A DNA stretch of 64,000 nt from the NCBI GenBank assembly GCA_016718035.1, contig JADKEK010000014.1, positions 1 to 64,000 of the forward strand, given 5' to 3'. Below the pieces are notes generated by a model. That model was not told the DNA's origin and did not search any database. It was given only the letters and a program-made list of their open reading frames with translations. Source of the stretch: Bacteroidota bacterium. Lineage in GTDB: Bacteria > Bacteroidota > Bacteroidia > Chitinophagales > BACL12. Below, piece by piece: positions 1 through 10,217 of the stretch (position 1 is its first letter; each line of letters opens with the position of its first letter). Position numbers and translations under genes: made by a program.

Positions 1-338
1 TTGGTTGTTTGACTGATAAATGCATCTAGCTCCCTATACTCCCTATTAAATTTCGATCCAAAACATGGACATTCATAATTAATTGCCCCAATAGGTAGAC
101 CCGGAGTCAAATGCTCCCTTTTAATAAATATTAAATCAAAAACTGGAGGACTTAATTCCCATATATTTAAAAATGACGCAGCTAAATATTCACGAGCTAA
201 CAAGTCTGCTGAAGAGTAATTCGGATTATACTTACATACATAGTCTTCAAAATTATTGCAGTGAACCCTCATCGGGGTATTACCAGTTTGATAAACATCT
301 TGAGGTTCAATTGATTCAATACTAGTAAATGTATTCAT
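1..338 (-). CDS. HipA-like kinase family protein, N-terminal part (cut by window edge)
   Basis: Open reading frame from an ATG at 338 that runs without a stop off the left edge (about 112 codons visible). The visible part reads like the N-terminal lobe of the short HipA-like kinases found as single proteins in bacteria (HipA_2 type). It has a TGNTPMRV segment, a following DYVCKY where the family has its conserved lysine strand, then LLAREYLAASFL and a SPPVFDLIFI segment. The gene follows the YgjP remnant by 35 bases on the same strand, so it may belong to the hsd transcript. Kinase catalytic motifs would lie outside the window, so activity cannot be judged. The family call rests on pattern recognition alone. 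Confidence 0.55.
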   Translation of the reverse strand, partial: MNTFTSIESIEPQDVYQTGNTPMRVHCNNFEDYVCKYNPNYSSADLLAREYLAASFLNIWELSPPVFDLIFIKREHLTPGLPIGAINYECPCFGSKFNREYRELDAFISQTT

Positions 339-373
339 AAGTTTGTTAATTAAATTTCTAAAACTTCATAAAA

Positions 374-643
374 TCAATACCCCCACTCCCTATGACTAAC
401 TGGAAGCCTATTTAATTCCTTTCTTACTTCTTTCCATTCCGGGAGATAATGATTCATGTATGTTATAAATTTTTCATTGTGATTTCGCTCTAGAAGATGC
501 ACCATTTCGATGGTATCTAAATTCATACGGCTTGGCGCAGCAATGCGAACCCTCCCCTTTGGCGGGTAAACGCTGAGATGGATATTTTTAATATCCTTCA
601 GTTCCACCTCTATTGTTATTTCACCAAGCGTTATCTCGTCCAT
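374..643 (-). pseudogene. Internally deleted YgjP/SprT-type zinc metallopeptidase (M48-like, hsd-linked)
   Basis: An 89-residue reading frame made of the two ends of a much longer family. Residues 1-45 match the usual N-terminus of the YgjP-like peptidases that follow hsdR in many type I loci (HLSVYPPKGRVRIAAP, then MNLDTI). Residues 46-89 match the C-terminal part starting inside the zinc site (EMVHLLE, then HNEKF, PEWKEVRKELNRLP). Full-length relatives are about 230 residues with HExxH plus a downstream His. Here the first histidine and about 130-140 residues before it are missing, and the reading frame is kept. It cannot bind zinc normally and is probably dead. Its ATG overlaps the hsdR stop codon by one base (TAATG), as in an operon. 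Confidence 0.72.
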
Positions 644-3600
644 TAGTATTCTGCTTGCTTTTTTACTATGGTAAATATTCTTTCTACTTCTGCAAAGTCC
701 TTCAGTATTTCATACATAGCACCCTTAACCATCTTTTCTCTTGGGCCATCATTATCACGCCAATTATCAGGTTTCACCAACATAATTTTATTGTGAAGTG
801 CAATAGCCAGTGCTTCATTTTTACCTAAATTATTGTATAAAGCTCTTTGTGCCGGTGTTTTATGGCGTTCGGGTGTTGTGCCTCTTTACCTGTCTGCACT
901 TTGGAGCCAATGCAGCTATTTTTTTGAGATACTCTTCGTAGGTGATAGCATTATCCTTTCGTTCTTTTATCACTGCATCGAGTAGGGTACTCATTTCTTC
1001 AAAGAATGCAGGGTCAATGAGATGGTCTTTGATTATTTTCTGCCTCACATTATTTTCAATAGTTTCTGCAACGGCTTGATGATTTCCTTGGATACCCGCC
1101 GGCATGCTATTGATTGCTTCAGCAATACCACTTTTTACTATCAATTCTATTAATGATAAATCACCGAATGGAGAAATTTGTCTGGGATCTTCTGCCTGAA
1201 TATAATTATCAATCAAATGACGCATGTCGGCTTCATAGGCTTTCATGTCCAGTGTTTCACCACTTGCCATTCTTATCTCCTCCCTCAGTTTTAAATAAAA
1301 GTCAACCTTTCTGTTAATTTCATCTTGCTCTGCAGCTGAATATCCGGCTTCATCCATTTCGGCACTAATGTTTGCATAGGCTCTTATTAAAGCCACAGCC
1401 GCTTTGTATAATGCCGTGCGCCTTACTTCAGTTTCTTTTAGTTGTTCTGGTATTTCTGTATTGCCACAGAAATAATGCTGATAATCCATTTTGATTTAGG
1501 AGGCGAAACAGGCTCACAGAGTAATGCAATTTCTTCAATAGCATTATCCAATCGTTCTCTGCCTTTCTTCAAGCGGTCTTGCAATAGGATGTCGCAATCT
1601 TCTTTTTTAAACTGGTCATAATCAAGTTCAGAAGTGTACACGGCAACTGCATTTTCCACTTTCTTAAAGAGGTCTTTGTAATCTACCACATAACCAAATT
1701 GTTTATCTTCTGTATCCAAACGGTTTACCCTGCAAATAGCTTGAAATAAACCATGGTCCTGCATACTTTTATCGATGTATAAATAAGTGCAGGCAGGTGC
1801 ATCAAAGCCTGTAAGCAGTTTATCCACCACAATCAGCAAACGCATATTGGCTGCCTCTTTTACAAACTTATTCTTTGCGTTGTCTTCATAGGTTTCTGTT
1901 TTAGTTTTGCCTTGTGAAGGAACTACATCTTTTAAAAGTTCTGTATAAATTTTGTAGATGAACTCTTTTTCTGTTTCGGTATTAGCTCCGGTATCTTCTG
2001 TATTAATGTCACGGGTGGAAGGATTATAAGAGGTGATAATAGCACAACGGTTTTTAAATTCCGTTTGTTGAAACAATTCGTAATATTTACTGGCTTCATA
2101 AATACTGCTTGCGACTAAAATGGCATTTCCGGTATGTGAACTTAAACGAGGCTTTACACTGAAATCAAAAACAATATCACTAACCACTTTATCCATTCTT
2201 GAACGAGAACTCAGCACCTTTTGCATGGTTCCCCATTTTTGTTTTAATGCCGATTTCTGGAAATCATTCAAGCCTTTTGTTTTTGCATCAAACCAGGCAT
2301 CTACTTTCTCAGGTGAAGAAAGTTTTTGGTCTATATCTCTTGCTTCATAAATTAAATCCAATACCACTTCATCTTCTACCGCTTCATTGAACTTATAGGT
2401 GTGAATATATTTGCCAAACACTTCCAAACTGGTTTGCTTATCGGATTTCAATAATGGAGTACCTGTAAAACCTATAAACACTGCATTGTGCAGCATGGCT
2501 TTCATTACTTTATGCAGCTTGCCGCTTTGTGTTCGGTGACACTCATCTACAAAAACAAAAAGCTCTCCTACCGTTTGGGTAGGTCCTGACCTCAATTCTT
2601 CGATGAATTTATCAAAATTTTCAACTTCCTTTTTCCCGAATTTATGAATGAGTGAACACAACAATCGTGGCGAAGGCTGACTCAATTGCTCCATCAACTC
2701 TCTGCCGCTTGACGTTCGTATTAATGGTTCACCTGCATCATTAAATACGCGTTCAATTTGCTTATCAAGTTCTGTGCGGTCTGTAAGAATGGCAACTCTT
2801 GCATTTGGATTGTTTTCCAAAATCCATTTGCCAGCATCACCATCACAATACTTTTACCACTGCCTTGTGTATGCCATATAATACCGCCCTCTCTTCGACG
2901 AATATGTTCCTGAGCTGCTTTAATACCAAAGTACTGATGGTATCGTGGTAATTTTTTTATGCCTCCATCAAATAATACAAAATCATGGATGATTTCAAGT
3001 AGCCGTTTTTTATTGCAGATTTTAGCAAGGTATTTATCGAGCTGTAATTGGCTACTATCTTCCTCATCTTCCTTCCAACGCAAAGAAAGAATTTCTCAGG
3101 AGTGCCAATGGTTCCATAACGCAAACCTTCGGTATCATTGCCCGCCATTACAAGCTGAATAGTTGGAAAAAACTCTTCAATAAACTGTTTTTGTTGGTTG
3201 ACGATGCTCTGCCTGATACCATTTCCTATAGTTACCGTACTTCTCTTTAACTCCAATACAACTAAAGCAATTCCATTTACATATAATACGATATCAGGGC
3301 GCTTTTCCCGATAACCATGGAAGGTTACTTCCTCCGCAATACCAAAATGGTTTTTTTCCGGTTCATCCCAATTAATAAAATGAATACGTTGATACCGTTC
3401 CCCGGGACCTTCTGAGACTTCTACACCATAACGCAATAATTTATAAACTTCTTTATTGTTGTTATAGAGATTCCGATCGGCATTGTTAGCTTCAGCTTTT
3501 AGTTTATAAATAGCACGGCTTGCCATTACCTCGGTATAACATGCCTTTTTACAAGATACTTTTAAGTAAAGTTCTTCAATATTGCTGTTGTTGGGGTTAT

Positions 3601-3700
3601 CTTCCCAATTGCCCAGGTAATATACCTAAACCGGATTTATCAGTAAATAATTTTACTATTCGGTTTTGTGTATGCGTTCTATTTGGCCTACATTGCTCAT
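643..3700 (-). pseudogene. hsdR: Type I restriction enzyme R subunit, broken by multiple frameshifts
   Basis: About 1,000 codons of a type I restriction endonuclease/translocase can be read only by changing frame. The start at 3700 (MSNVGQIER) is 2 bases after the stop of the upstream DUF262 gene. The nuclease domain has RPDIVLYVNGIALVVLELKR (PD-ExK type). The SF2 translocase follows with HTQGSGKS (Walker A), DECHRTQ and FTGTPL, then a helical C-terminus ending in IVKKQAEY at 643. I place indels near 3672 (+2), 3620 (-1), 3081 (-1), 2827 (-1, T-run), 1490 (-1, T-run) and two around 870-890. The neighbouring hsdM and hsdS are intact. Either the gene has decayed or the assembly is poor here; the indel density is far above the rest of the window, which favours decay. 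No restriction activity is expected from the sequence as given. Confidence 0.85.
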
Positions 3701-3702
3701 AA

Positions 3703-6495
3703 TTAAATTTTTAATCCGTTACTAATAACTGCTTTCAATTTTTCTGAAATCCTGACAAAATCACTTTCGTAATCACCAGTTAAAACACCTAAGGTTGAAG
3801 ACCCCCCTCTTTGATAAAAATTCTCGTAAATATTTTGCCAGCCAAATTCAATGAGGCCTTGTACAAATGAAGAATTACTGGCATTCCTGTTTGGTTTAAT
3901 ATGACATTTAATTTTACCTTCCTCAACACATTCAATAATTAAATCCCCTTTTGTTTCATCATCTGTTGACAAAATAAATCGACCTTGATTTTGATCAAAA
4001 TTTATATCAGCTCTAAATCCCTCCCGCCATGAATAAACTTCAATACCATATTTGTTTTCAAACCAGGTTATAAGCAAATGTATAATCAGGTCCCTACTTA
4101 CGTTCTCAGTATTTCTTTCTTTTTCATGAAGCAGGATCTGCTTGCCTTCATCTACCCATGTAAAATAACCCTGTTCGCTATACTCCCATATTTCTGGATG
4201 TTTTACAAATGTGTACCTGTAATTGTCATTTTGTAATTGTCTGTTCTTTTTTAGATTATCTTGAATTACATTGGATAAGCCCGATGGATTTTGCATGCCT
4301 ACATAATCACAGAATAAATTGAATGCATCAGTTGTTTTTATATAGTCCCAGTCATACAAAAAATATTTAGGATGCCATTCATTCAAATAGTTGGTAGACC
4401 CTATTTCAAGTTCAATTTCTCCAAAACATAAAATGGCTCGGGCAAGTAATGCATTGTTTTGCTCATCGTTTTTATACTGATTGAACCAACGCCATGCTTT
4501 ATTATCGGCTACCGAACCATCCTTATTCGATGAAATTATGCTGCTATAATCTGAAGTTAAATCCGTTGTAAGCAATTCAATCATTTTTGCTTCATGCTCC
4601 GCAATGCTTGATTCATCCCATTCATCCGCATTGTATTCCTCCATCATCACCCATTGTTTGATACTGTCCAGACTCTGCTTTTTATAATGACTGCGTTTTG
4701 CGATGGGTGGTTGATTGCTCAATCTTGAGTTTTTGCTGTGGCTTATCAGACATAGATTACCAAAAGAATCCAATGCTTTTTCATCTAGTAGCTTGTATCC
4801 CGGCATTGGATGCCTTGGATAATAATGCTCAACCGAACTCCTGAATGAAAACTCAAACTGGCTGATTTGCTTATGTTTATTTTTGTGTTGCTCCCAAAGG
4901 AGATAATCAAGATAATTAAAAACGATATTATCAATTCCTTCTTCAAAAACAAGTTTTTTCAAATTTAGTTGTGATAAACTCCTTTTAATACTTCCTTCTG
5001 ACCGATAAATAATATCAAAATAATCTTTAGGTAAAGAATTATTTAAGAACCTGTCAAAGACAAAAGAACGGGCAGTTGCAACTAAATAATTTTTGTATGC
5101 TGCGGCTTCTACAAAATCGTTCTTTTGCATTACGAATAATAATGCAGCATTCAGCCAGTGTTTGTAAACCAAGGTAGGAGTTGATACATGAAACATAGAA
5201 AGCAGCATCAATATGGAACGGTTTTCATCATTAGCTTCATCATCCGCAGCTCCAAAAGAATTTACATAACTTACCTTATTATCTTTGTACCATTTCATCC
5301 TTTTCAAACTCCATCTGTCAATGCCACCAATAAATTCCCGCTTTATGATATACTTGTCAAAAAGGAATTTACATCTCAATAACTCGTAGCCGAACTCTTG
5401 AGCGAATCTGATTTTATCATCAGCTACTTTAATTTCAGCTTCAAAAGTGGATATAAGCCGTTTATCATCCAGAGGTATATCTTTTTTAGTATAAATTCTC
5501 AAAACATGAAGGAGAAAATTCGGAAAGTTAATTACAGAATTAAATCTTTCAGGTACTTCATCATTCTGAATATCTGATGACTTCAACCTCTTGCCCTGTA
5601 TAATTTCAGTTAAAGATAATCGGCCTTCATCTGCTTTTGTTATTGGAAGGTTTGTTTTATTTTTGGGTAAGGTCAAAAAATCCAAGGGTTGCAAGGTATT
5701 CCAGTCATCCTGTCCAAACAAGGCATTGCGTTGTGGTACTAAAAACCCATACTGAATATACTTCTCCATATTGGAACAGGCTTCCCAAATAAGATTGAAA
5801 ACAGAAAGGGCAAGTTCTCTTTCTTCCACTTCAAGCTCATTTAATATTTCCAGAAATTTTGATTTTAGAATTTCATGCTTTTCCAGTTGTTCGCCCCGGT
5901 TATTCATAATCTCAAAATAGTGATTAAGATCCGTGTCTTCGGGCACTGTAACCCGAAGGATTTTAACCCGGCTGAATAAGTACCCAGAAAATACATCAAT
6001 AGTTATATTGTTTTCTGACAATTTTTTTCGCAGTAATTCTTTGCAAAGTTCAAATCCGGAAATAATACTTTCATTCCAGGTATAGTCAGGCGGAAAATCT
6101 TTTCCATACATGAATATTTGATGCAAGGTTTCGGATGACGATTTGCGGCTCGCAAAATCAAGGTTAATTTTTTTATACCAATCCAAAGCTACTGATGGAA
6201 AAAAATGCCTGATTACAGATGTTAGTAGGGTGAGTGTGGTAACCCGTTGCTGCCCATCAATGGTTTCGCAAAATAATTCGGGGCCAACTTTTCTCTCATA
6301 AGCTACTAAGGTACTATGTAATAATCTTGTCCTTCCCAGTTTCGGAATATAATCAATAATATCCTGTATCAATTGGGATATATGCTCTTCTTTCCACGCG
6401 TAGTTTCTTTGATAAACAGGTATTACATAATGGTCATCGCCATTAAGCAACGATTCTATATTTAATGTTACAATATTGTGTCCTTTAGTTACCAT
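3703..6495 (-). CDS. DUF262 protein with C-terminal DUF1524-like nuclease region (GmrSD/RloF-like), long partner
   Basis: A 930-residue protein if started at the ATG at 6495, which overlaps the stop of the preceding DUF262 gene. Longer in-frame starts give a hydrophobic tail unlike the family. Residues about 24-34 (IPVYQRNYAW) and 80-84 (DGQQR) are the DUF262 signatures; this domain is ParB/Srx-like and hydrolyses nucleotides in GmrS-type enzymes. Near residue 555 EHYYPRHP, followed by a FGNLCLISHSKNSRLSNQ segment, matches the His-Me-finger DUF1524 nuclease site, with EHYYP in place of the commoner EHILPQ. About 330 further residues are unassigned. DUF262/DUF1524 proteins cut modified phage DNA in type IV systems and occur as linked ORFs in type I loci. 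A defence role is inferred from family and context. Confidence 0.75.
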   Translation of the reverse strand: MVTKGHNIVTLNIESLLNGDDHYVIPVYQRNYAWKEEHISQLIQDIIDYIPKLGRTRLLHSTLVAYERKVGPELFCETIDGQQRVTTLTLLTSVIRHFFPSVALDWYKKINLDFASRKSSSETLHQIFMYGKDFPPDYTWNESIISGFELCKELLRKKLSENNITIDVFSGYLFSRVKILRVTVPEDTDLNHYFEIMNNRGEQLEKHEILKSKFLEILNELEVEERELALSVFNLIWEACSNMEKYIQYGFLVPQRNALFGQDDWNTLQPLDFLTLPKNKTNLPITKADEGRLSLTEIIQGKRLKSSDIQNDEVPERFNSVINFPNFLLHVLRIYTKKDIPLDDKRLISTFEAEIKVADDKIRFAQEFGYELLRCKFLFDKYIIKREFIGGIDRWSLKRMKWYKDNKVSYVNSFGAADDEANDENRSILMLLSMFHVSTPTLVYKHWLNAALLFVMQKNDFVEAAAYKNYLVATARSFVFDRFLNNSLPKDYFDIIYRSEGSIKRSLSQLNLKKLVFEEGIDNIVFNYLDYLLWEQHKNKHKQISQFEFSFRSSVEHYYPRHPMPGYKLLDEKALDSFGNLCLISHSKNSRLSNQPPIAKRSHYKKQSLDSIKQWVMMEEYNADEWDESSIAEHEAKMIELLTTDLTSDYSSIISSNKDGSVADNKAWRWFNQYKNDEQNNALLARAILCFGEIELEIGSTNYLNEWHPKYFLYDWDYIKTTDAFNLFCDYVGMQNPSGLSNVIQDNLKKNRQLQNDNYRYTFVKHPEIWEYSEQGYFTWVDEGKQILLHEKERNTENVSRDLIIHLLITWFENKYGIEVYSWREGFRADINFDQNQGRFILSTDDETKGDLIIECVEEGKIKCHIKPNRNASNSSFVQGLIEFGWQNIYENFYQRGGSSTLGVLTGDYESDFVRISEKLKAVISNGLKI

Positions 6496-7842
6496 AGAAT
6501 TGCAGGGTTTTAAAAAGGTTTTCAATATCTTTTGTTTTAGTAGAATAATTAGCCACCACAGATGGTATGTTCTGAGCAAAAAAATCATGAGGGGTGGTGG
6601 CATCCTTAATTAACCTGAATAGATTTAAATTTTGTAATACATAATTATCTACCGATGCCAACTGTACATTTTGATAATTGAGTCGCACACTATATGCCCA
6701 GATAAATATTTTTTCAATGGCTTTATTAATTTCCGTATATCCGAATCGGTCAATATAAAAAAGCAATGCACAATCAAATAGCATACGAACATAACTATCA
6801 CCAATCCGATGGCGGCCCTCATAATTGTTGATCTTATCTATTATATCCTTGCTTCTTTCATTAAGTGTTGTATGAAGTGCGCTTATGTTTTGCCTGTATG
6901 TATCAAAGGTTTTTTATAATAGGCAATCAATTCAAAAAATCGCCTGCCGTTAATAATCGTTTGATCAAGCTGAAATGGATAAGGCATGTGCTGCATATCC
7001 ACCTGGCGTTCAAAATTGTTGTTATAATTATCAACAAAGCGATGAGCAATGCGCAAGGGAATAGCATATGCAAATGCATCGATGCGGTCAATATTTACGC
7101 CTTTAAAGATGTCGGTTTCATTTTTTGTAAAATACCGCGCACTTTGCATGCGGCTCCAGCATTTTACCCTAAAAAGAAAATCAGCAAACAAACCCGATAA
7201 TTCATCAGATTGCATGCTTTCCCATGTATCTACAATTTGAGTCTTGTGTGGCTCATCTTTTTCGGAGAACTCCCTCAGATGAAAGGCTTTTAACAGGTCA
7301 TGGGGCTCTAGGTCTCGGCCTCTTGCATTCTGTGCATCAAAAAACTGAAATGCTTCTGAAACATCATTCAACACAAACTGAATTACTTCGCAACGATTGA
7401 GTAAAAAAATAATGAGTTCTTCATCAAACTTTACTACTTCTCTTTCTATCAATTGGTAATTGTTGCTGATATTACTTATGGAAATATCATTGCTGAAATC
7501 AGGACAAAACATCTTTCTTTCCAGCAAATGAAGTAGGTTTTTTAGCTCAGGGTTTTTAATAACAGCTTTATGATGCTTTAGTATGGCCTGAACCATTAGC
7601 AATAAGGTTATGATACGCTGCTGACCGTCAACTATATTGAATTTATAACCATCATTATGAATAACAATGGTTCCAAACCTATAGGCAGTCTTATTCCGAA
7701 AGGTGGACACATCTTTGATAAGTTGTGAAACATGCTTTTGAGTCCATTTATAGGGCCGTTGATAAACAGGTATAGAAAGTTGACTATATTGCAATAGTTG
7801 ACCTACAGATATTATTGATGTTTGTAATTTTTCTTGTAACAT
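6485..7842 (-). CDS. DUF262 protein, short partner without nuclease domain (one frameshift)
   Basis: Residues 24-33 (IPVYQRPYKW) and 72-76 (DGQQR) identify the DUF262 domain. The frame closes early near 6885 but continues in another frame (IDKINNYEGRHRIGDSYVRM and onward) to a stop at 6485 if one A is restored in the run at 6909-6915. The intended product is about 452 residues. No DUF1524/HNH motif is visible in the C-terminal half, unlike the next gene. The end overlaps the start of the longer DUF262 gene by 11 bases, so the two are probably translated together and may form a complex like split GmrS/GmrD. The frameshift is in a homopolymer and may be a sequencing error. Confidence 0.7.
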
Positions 7843-7866
7843 ACTAAAAAATCTTCTTATTAATTA

Positions 7867-8478
7867 TCAAGTATGGTATCTCCATTTTGTCTCCCAATCG
7901 TTATAAATAAAAACAGGCATTTTAATGCCTAAACCCTTTGTCATAAAGAATCTAGCACCTTTAGAAGGTGTCATCAATTTCCTACACCATAATTTATTCA
8001 CATTACTATATTCCTCAACAGGATTCCGCAAATTTTGCCACAATCCGGTATTTATAGTAGTCGTTAAATATACAGCTTTGATAGTTGGAATTGCTTGTAG
8101 TAAAGGTACAATTGGGTTTGGAACTTGCTGCCGAAACTTGGAAGCGATAGCAGAATCGGTGTATTTACCTAATATTTTTCTATGTTTTTCAATTTGTAAA
8201 TCAGCATCATCTATACTGGAAATTAAATCGGTTAAGGCTACCTTTCGTGTTCGGCAATAGGTTTTCCATTCAACATGGTTTTGATTTCTTAAACCTTCAT
8301 CCCTAAACATTCCGGGTAATAAGTCCCAGAAGTAGTTATTATCTGTTCTGCCATAAAACCATTCTGCATAATTACCTTCAGGCCATTCCGGATTAAAAGT
8401 TCCTACTATGAGAGTAGTCGGCTCAAAGTTTAATCGTTCAAGATTAAGATAGTTATGGAATTTATGGAGACAGGCCAT
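7867..8478 (-). CDS. Uracil-DNA-glycosylase-superfamily-like protein in the hsd locus
   Basis: I start the gene at the ATG at 8478 (MACLHKFHNYL), 4 bases after the previous stop; a longer in-frame start would overlap the neighbour by 100 bases. The product is 203 residues. LIVGTFNPEWPEGN followed by YGRTDNNYFWDLL resembles the UDG-superfamily pattern in which a GTFPP-like loop is followed by YYGN..N.FW. The second conserved strand could be AVYLTTTINTGLW. No classical UDG active-site string can be assigned with certainty. If the fold is right it would bind or excise a base in DNA, which fits a locus with DUF262 proteins that act on modified DNA. It could also be a catalytically inert DNA-binding relative. 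Confidence 0.5.
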   Translation of the reverse strand: MACLHKFHNYLNLERLNFEPTTLIVGTFNPEWPEGNYAEWFYGRTDNNYFWDLLPGMFRDEGLRNQNHVEWKTYCRTRKVALTDLISSIDDADLQIEKHRKILGKYTDSAIASKFRQQVPNPIVPLLQAIPTIKAVYLTTTINTGLWQNLRNPVEEYSNVNKLWCRKLMTPSKGARFFMTKGLGIKMPVFIYNDWETKWRYHT

Positions 8479-8482
8479 TTTG

Positions 8483-8935
8483 CTATTTTTTTGTAATAAA
8501 AAACTCTGTTTTGTTGTTAATATAATAGGACAATCTTCCATTGGCCTCAACTTCCATTTCCCACAATGATTTAATAGCCGGGACATTGTTATACCAATAA
8601 TTCATTCCAGATTGCCAACTTTTCCAAATTATTGGGTCAATTCTTTTTTTATGATGATGCCAATAAAATTCCTCAGCACATAAACTAAAATAGTCAATAA
8701 CTTTTTGTTTTAGTTTTTCAGAATTTTTTGCTTGATTTAATTGCTCGATTGTCGGATATCCTCGTTCTATTTGCACAAGGTAGTTATTTAATAAGTCATA
8801 ACGCAAATTAAATTCAGTAAACAATTGCTTGAGCATTTGTTCATCAGCAATTTTTTTTGTATGCCAAGAGTAATAGGCAGTAATAAGCGCACCCAAACCG
8901 CCTAAGATCATAGTAGCTAAAAGTGTATTGTCCAT
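8483..8935 (-). CDS. Small single-TM protein of unknown function between hsdS and the UDG-like gene
   Basis: A 150-residue protein with one N-terminal membrane segment at about residues 5-24 (LLATMILGGLGALITAYYSW) and a charged, helical cytoplasmic-type remainder rich in aromatic residues (FYWHHHKKR, MNYWYNN). It starts 1 base after the hsdS stop and ends 4 bases before the UDG-like start, so it is part of the hsd transcript. I do not recognise the family. Similar one-helix proteins are often found in defence loci, where they may anchor an effector, but nothing in this sequence shows that. Confidence 0.6.
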   Translation of the reverse strand: MDNTLLATMILGGLGALITAYYSWHTKKIADEQMLKQLFTEFNLRYDLLNNYLVQIERGYPTIEQLNQAKNSEKLKQKVIDYFSLCAEEFYWHHHKKRIDPIIWKSWQSGMNYWYNNVPAIKSLWEMEVEANGRLSYYINNKTEFFITKK

Positions 8936-8936
8936 A

Positions 8937-10217
8937 TTATATTAATCTTGTTTTACCCGTTAGTAATTCCTGCATTATGCCATGCTTTAGCATTTGATGT
9001 TTGGATAGATTTAGTTCTAAGGTTTGAATTTCATAATCCATATCAGATAATATGTTTGCTATTCTATCCTGTTCTTCAATCAATGGAAGTGTAATTTCTC
9101 CATTCATTATATCCTTAGTACCAAGATTTGCTTGAACCCCTAAGGAAGCTGAACCAATACAATATAATCGCCAGTCTCTCATATTTGATAACGTTTTCAA
9201 AAAGTATGGGTTGACTTTTGATATGTCCAATCTTAGAAGCCCAACACGTTGATTAAGTAGCAAAACTTTTTCGGTTTTTACAATAGCCATTCTGCCAACT
9301 AAATTTTTCTCGGGAGTAACATCTGTCATTGCAATTATTAAATCGCCATCTTTTAAATGAAAATTCTTTAGCGTATCGAAATCAGTTGTTACCCATTTGT
9401 TGACTTTTGTTTCATCAAAGTTAAAAGTGCCGTCTAATCCTATCTGAGCCATTGTTACAATTGGAGTTCCATCAGAAACATAACCTGCTGCTGAAAAACC
9501 ATAGCCATTCTGAAAATCTTTAATTACCTCCCCCAACTTCTTCACCACCCACCCCTCTTTCGGTTTCAGCAATTGCTGCATAGCCCCCTGCTTGATGGCT
9601 TTCTTTTTTTCGATGAGTGTGGAGAGGCTGTTGATTAGGTCGTCCAAATCACTGAGTGCAGTGGCAATGGCGGTTTGTTCGGTTTTGGTGGGTATTGCAA
9701 CACTAAATTTTCTTTGTGCCGTAATTGGTACTTGAAATCTCGTTGATTGAGACATCACCGCGGTATACTGTCTTACAAAATAGTTTGCTTGCAATACATA
9801 CTTGAGATAATTACTTAATAGCCTTGAATTATCGCACCTGTAATATGTTGCAGTTGTACTTAACATTACATAATCTAAGGTAGTTTCTAATTTTGCTACT
9901 GGACCAACTGTAGCATTGTGTGCAAATAGTATATCGCCATTTTTCGCAAATCCTTTTTGAAACTTTTCACATCTTTCTTTAGTTAGATATTTACAACTGC
10001 TAAAATCTATTTCTCCATTCGGAAAATCTGTAGCTGATATATAGGGTATCCCATCATCAACAAATTCAGTTGTTCTTGGGTATAAGGCTCCGTGGTTTCC
10101 ATCTAAATGTCCTACTATAATATTTTTATCAATAAGTGTTTGAATTTTACAAACCTCCCAGTCACTTGGAATTAAACCTACTTCGGATTGTTTATATTTA
10201 TCTAATACTAACTCCAT
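8937..10217 (-). CDS. hsdS: Type I restriction-modification specificity subunit S
   Basis: A 426-residue protein with the two-fold layout of HsdS. The first target-recognition domain is at about residues 15-185 (opening YKQSEVGLIPSDWEV). A central conserved helix follows (EQTAIATALSDLDDLI, then KKKAIKQGAMQQLL). A second recognition domain spans about 220-385, and the C-terminal conserved helix mirrors the first (EEQDRIANILSDMDYEIQTL, then LKHGIMQELLTGKTRL). It sets the bipartite DNA target of the HsdM complex. The start overlaps the end of hsdM by 10 bases. No lesion is visible, so the methyltransferase can still be targeted. Confidence 0.92.
   Translation of the reverse strand: MELVLDKYKQSEVGLIPSDWEVCKIQTLIDKNIIVGHLDGNHGALYPRTTEFVDDGIPYISATDFPNGEIDFSSCKYLTKERCEKFQKGFAKNGDILFAHNATVGPVAKLETTLDYVMLSTTATYYRCDNSRLLSNYLKYVLQANYFVRQYTAVMSQSTRFQVPITAQRKFSVAIPTKTEQTAIATALSDLDDLINSLSTLIEKKKAIKQGAMQQLLKPKEGWVVKKLGEVIKDFQNGYGFSAAGYVSDGTPIVTMAQIGLDGTFNFDETKVNKWVTTDFDTLKNFHLKDGDLIIAMTDVTPEKNLVGRMAIVKTEKVLLLNQRVGLLRLDISKVNPYFLKTLSNMRDWRLYCIGSASLGVQANLGTKDIMNGEITLPLIEEQDRIANILSDMDYEIQTLELNLSKHQMLKHGIMQELLTGKTRLI

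Noticed and set aside
6495..6603. Longer N-terminus of the second DUF262 protein
   Set aside because: The extra 36 residues overlap the coding end of the first DUF262 gene and are unlike the family; the ATG at 6495 gives the standard N-terminus.
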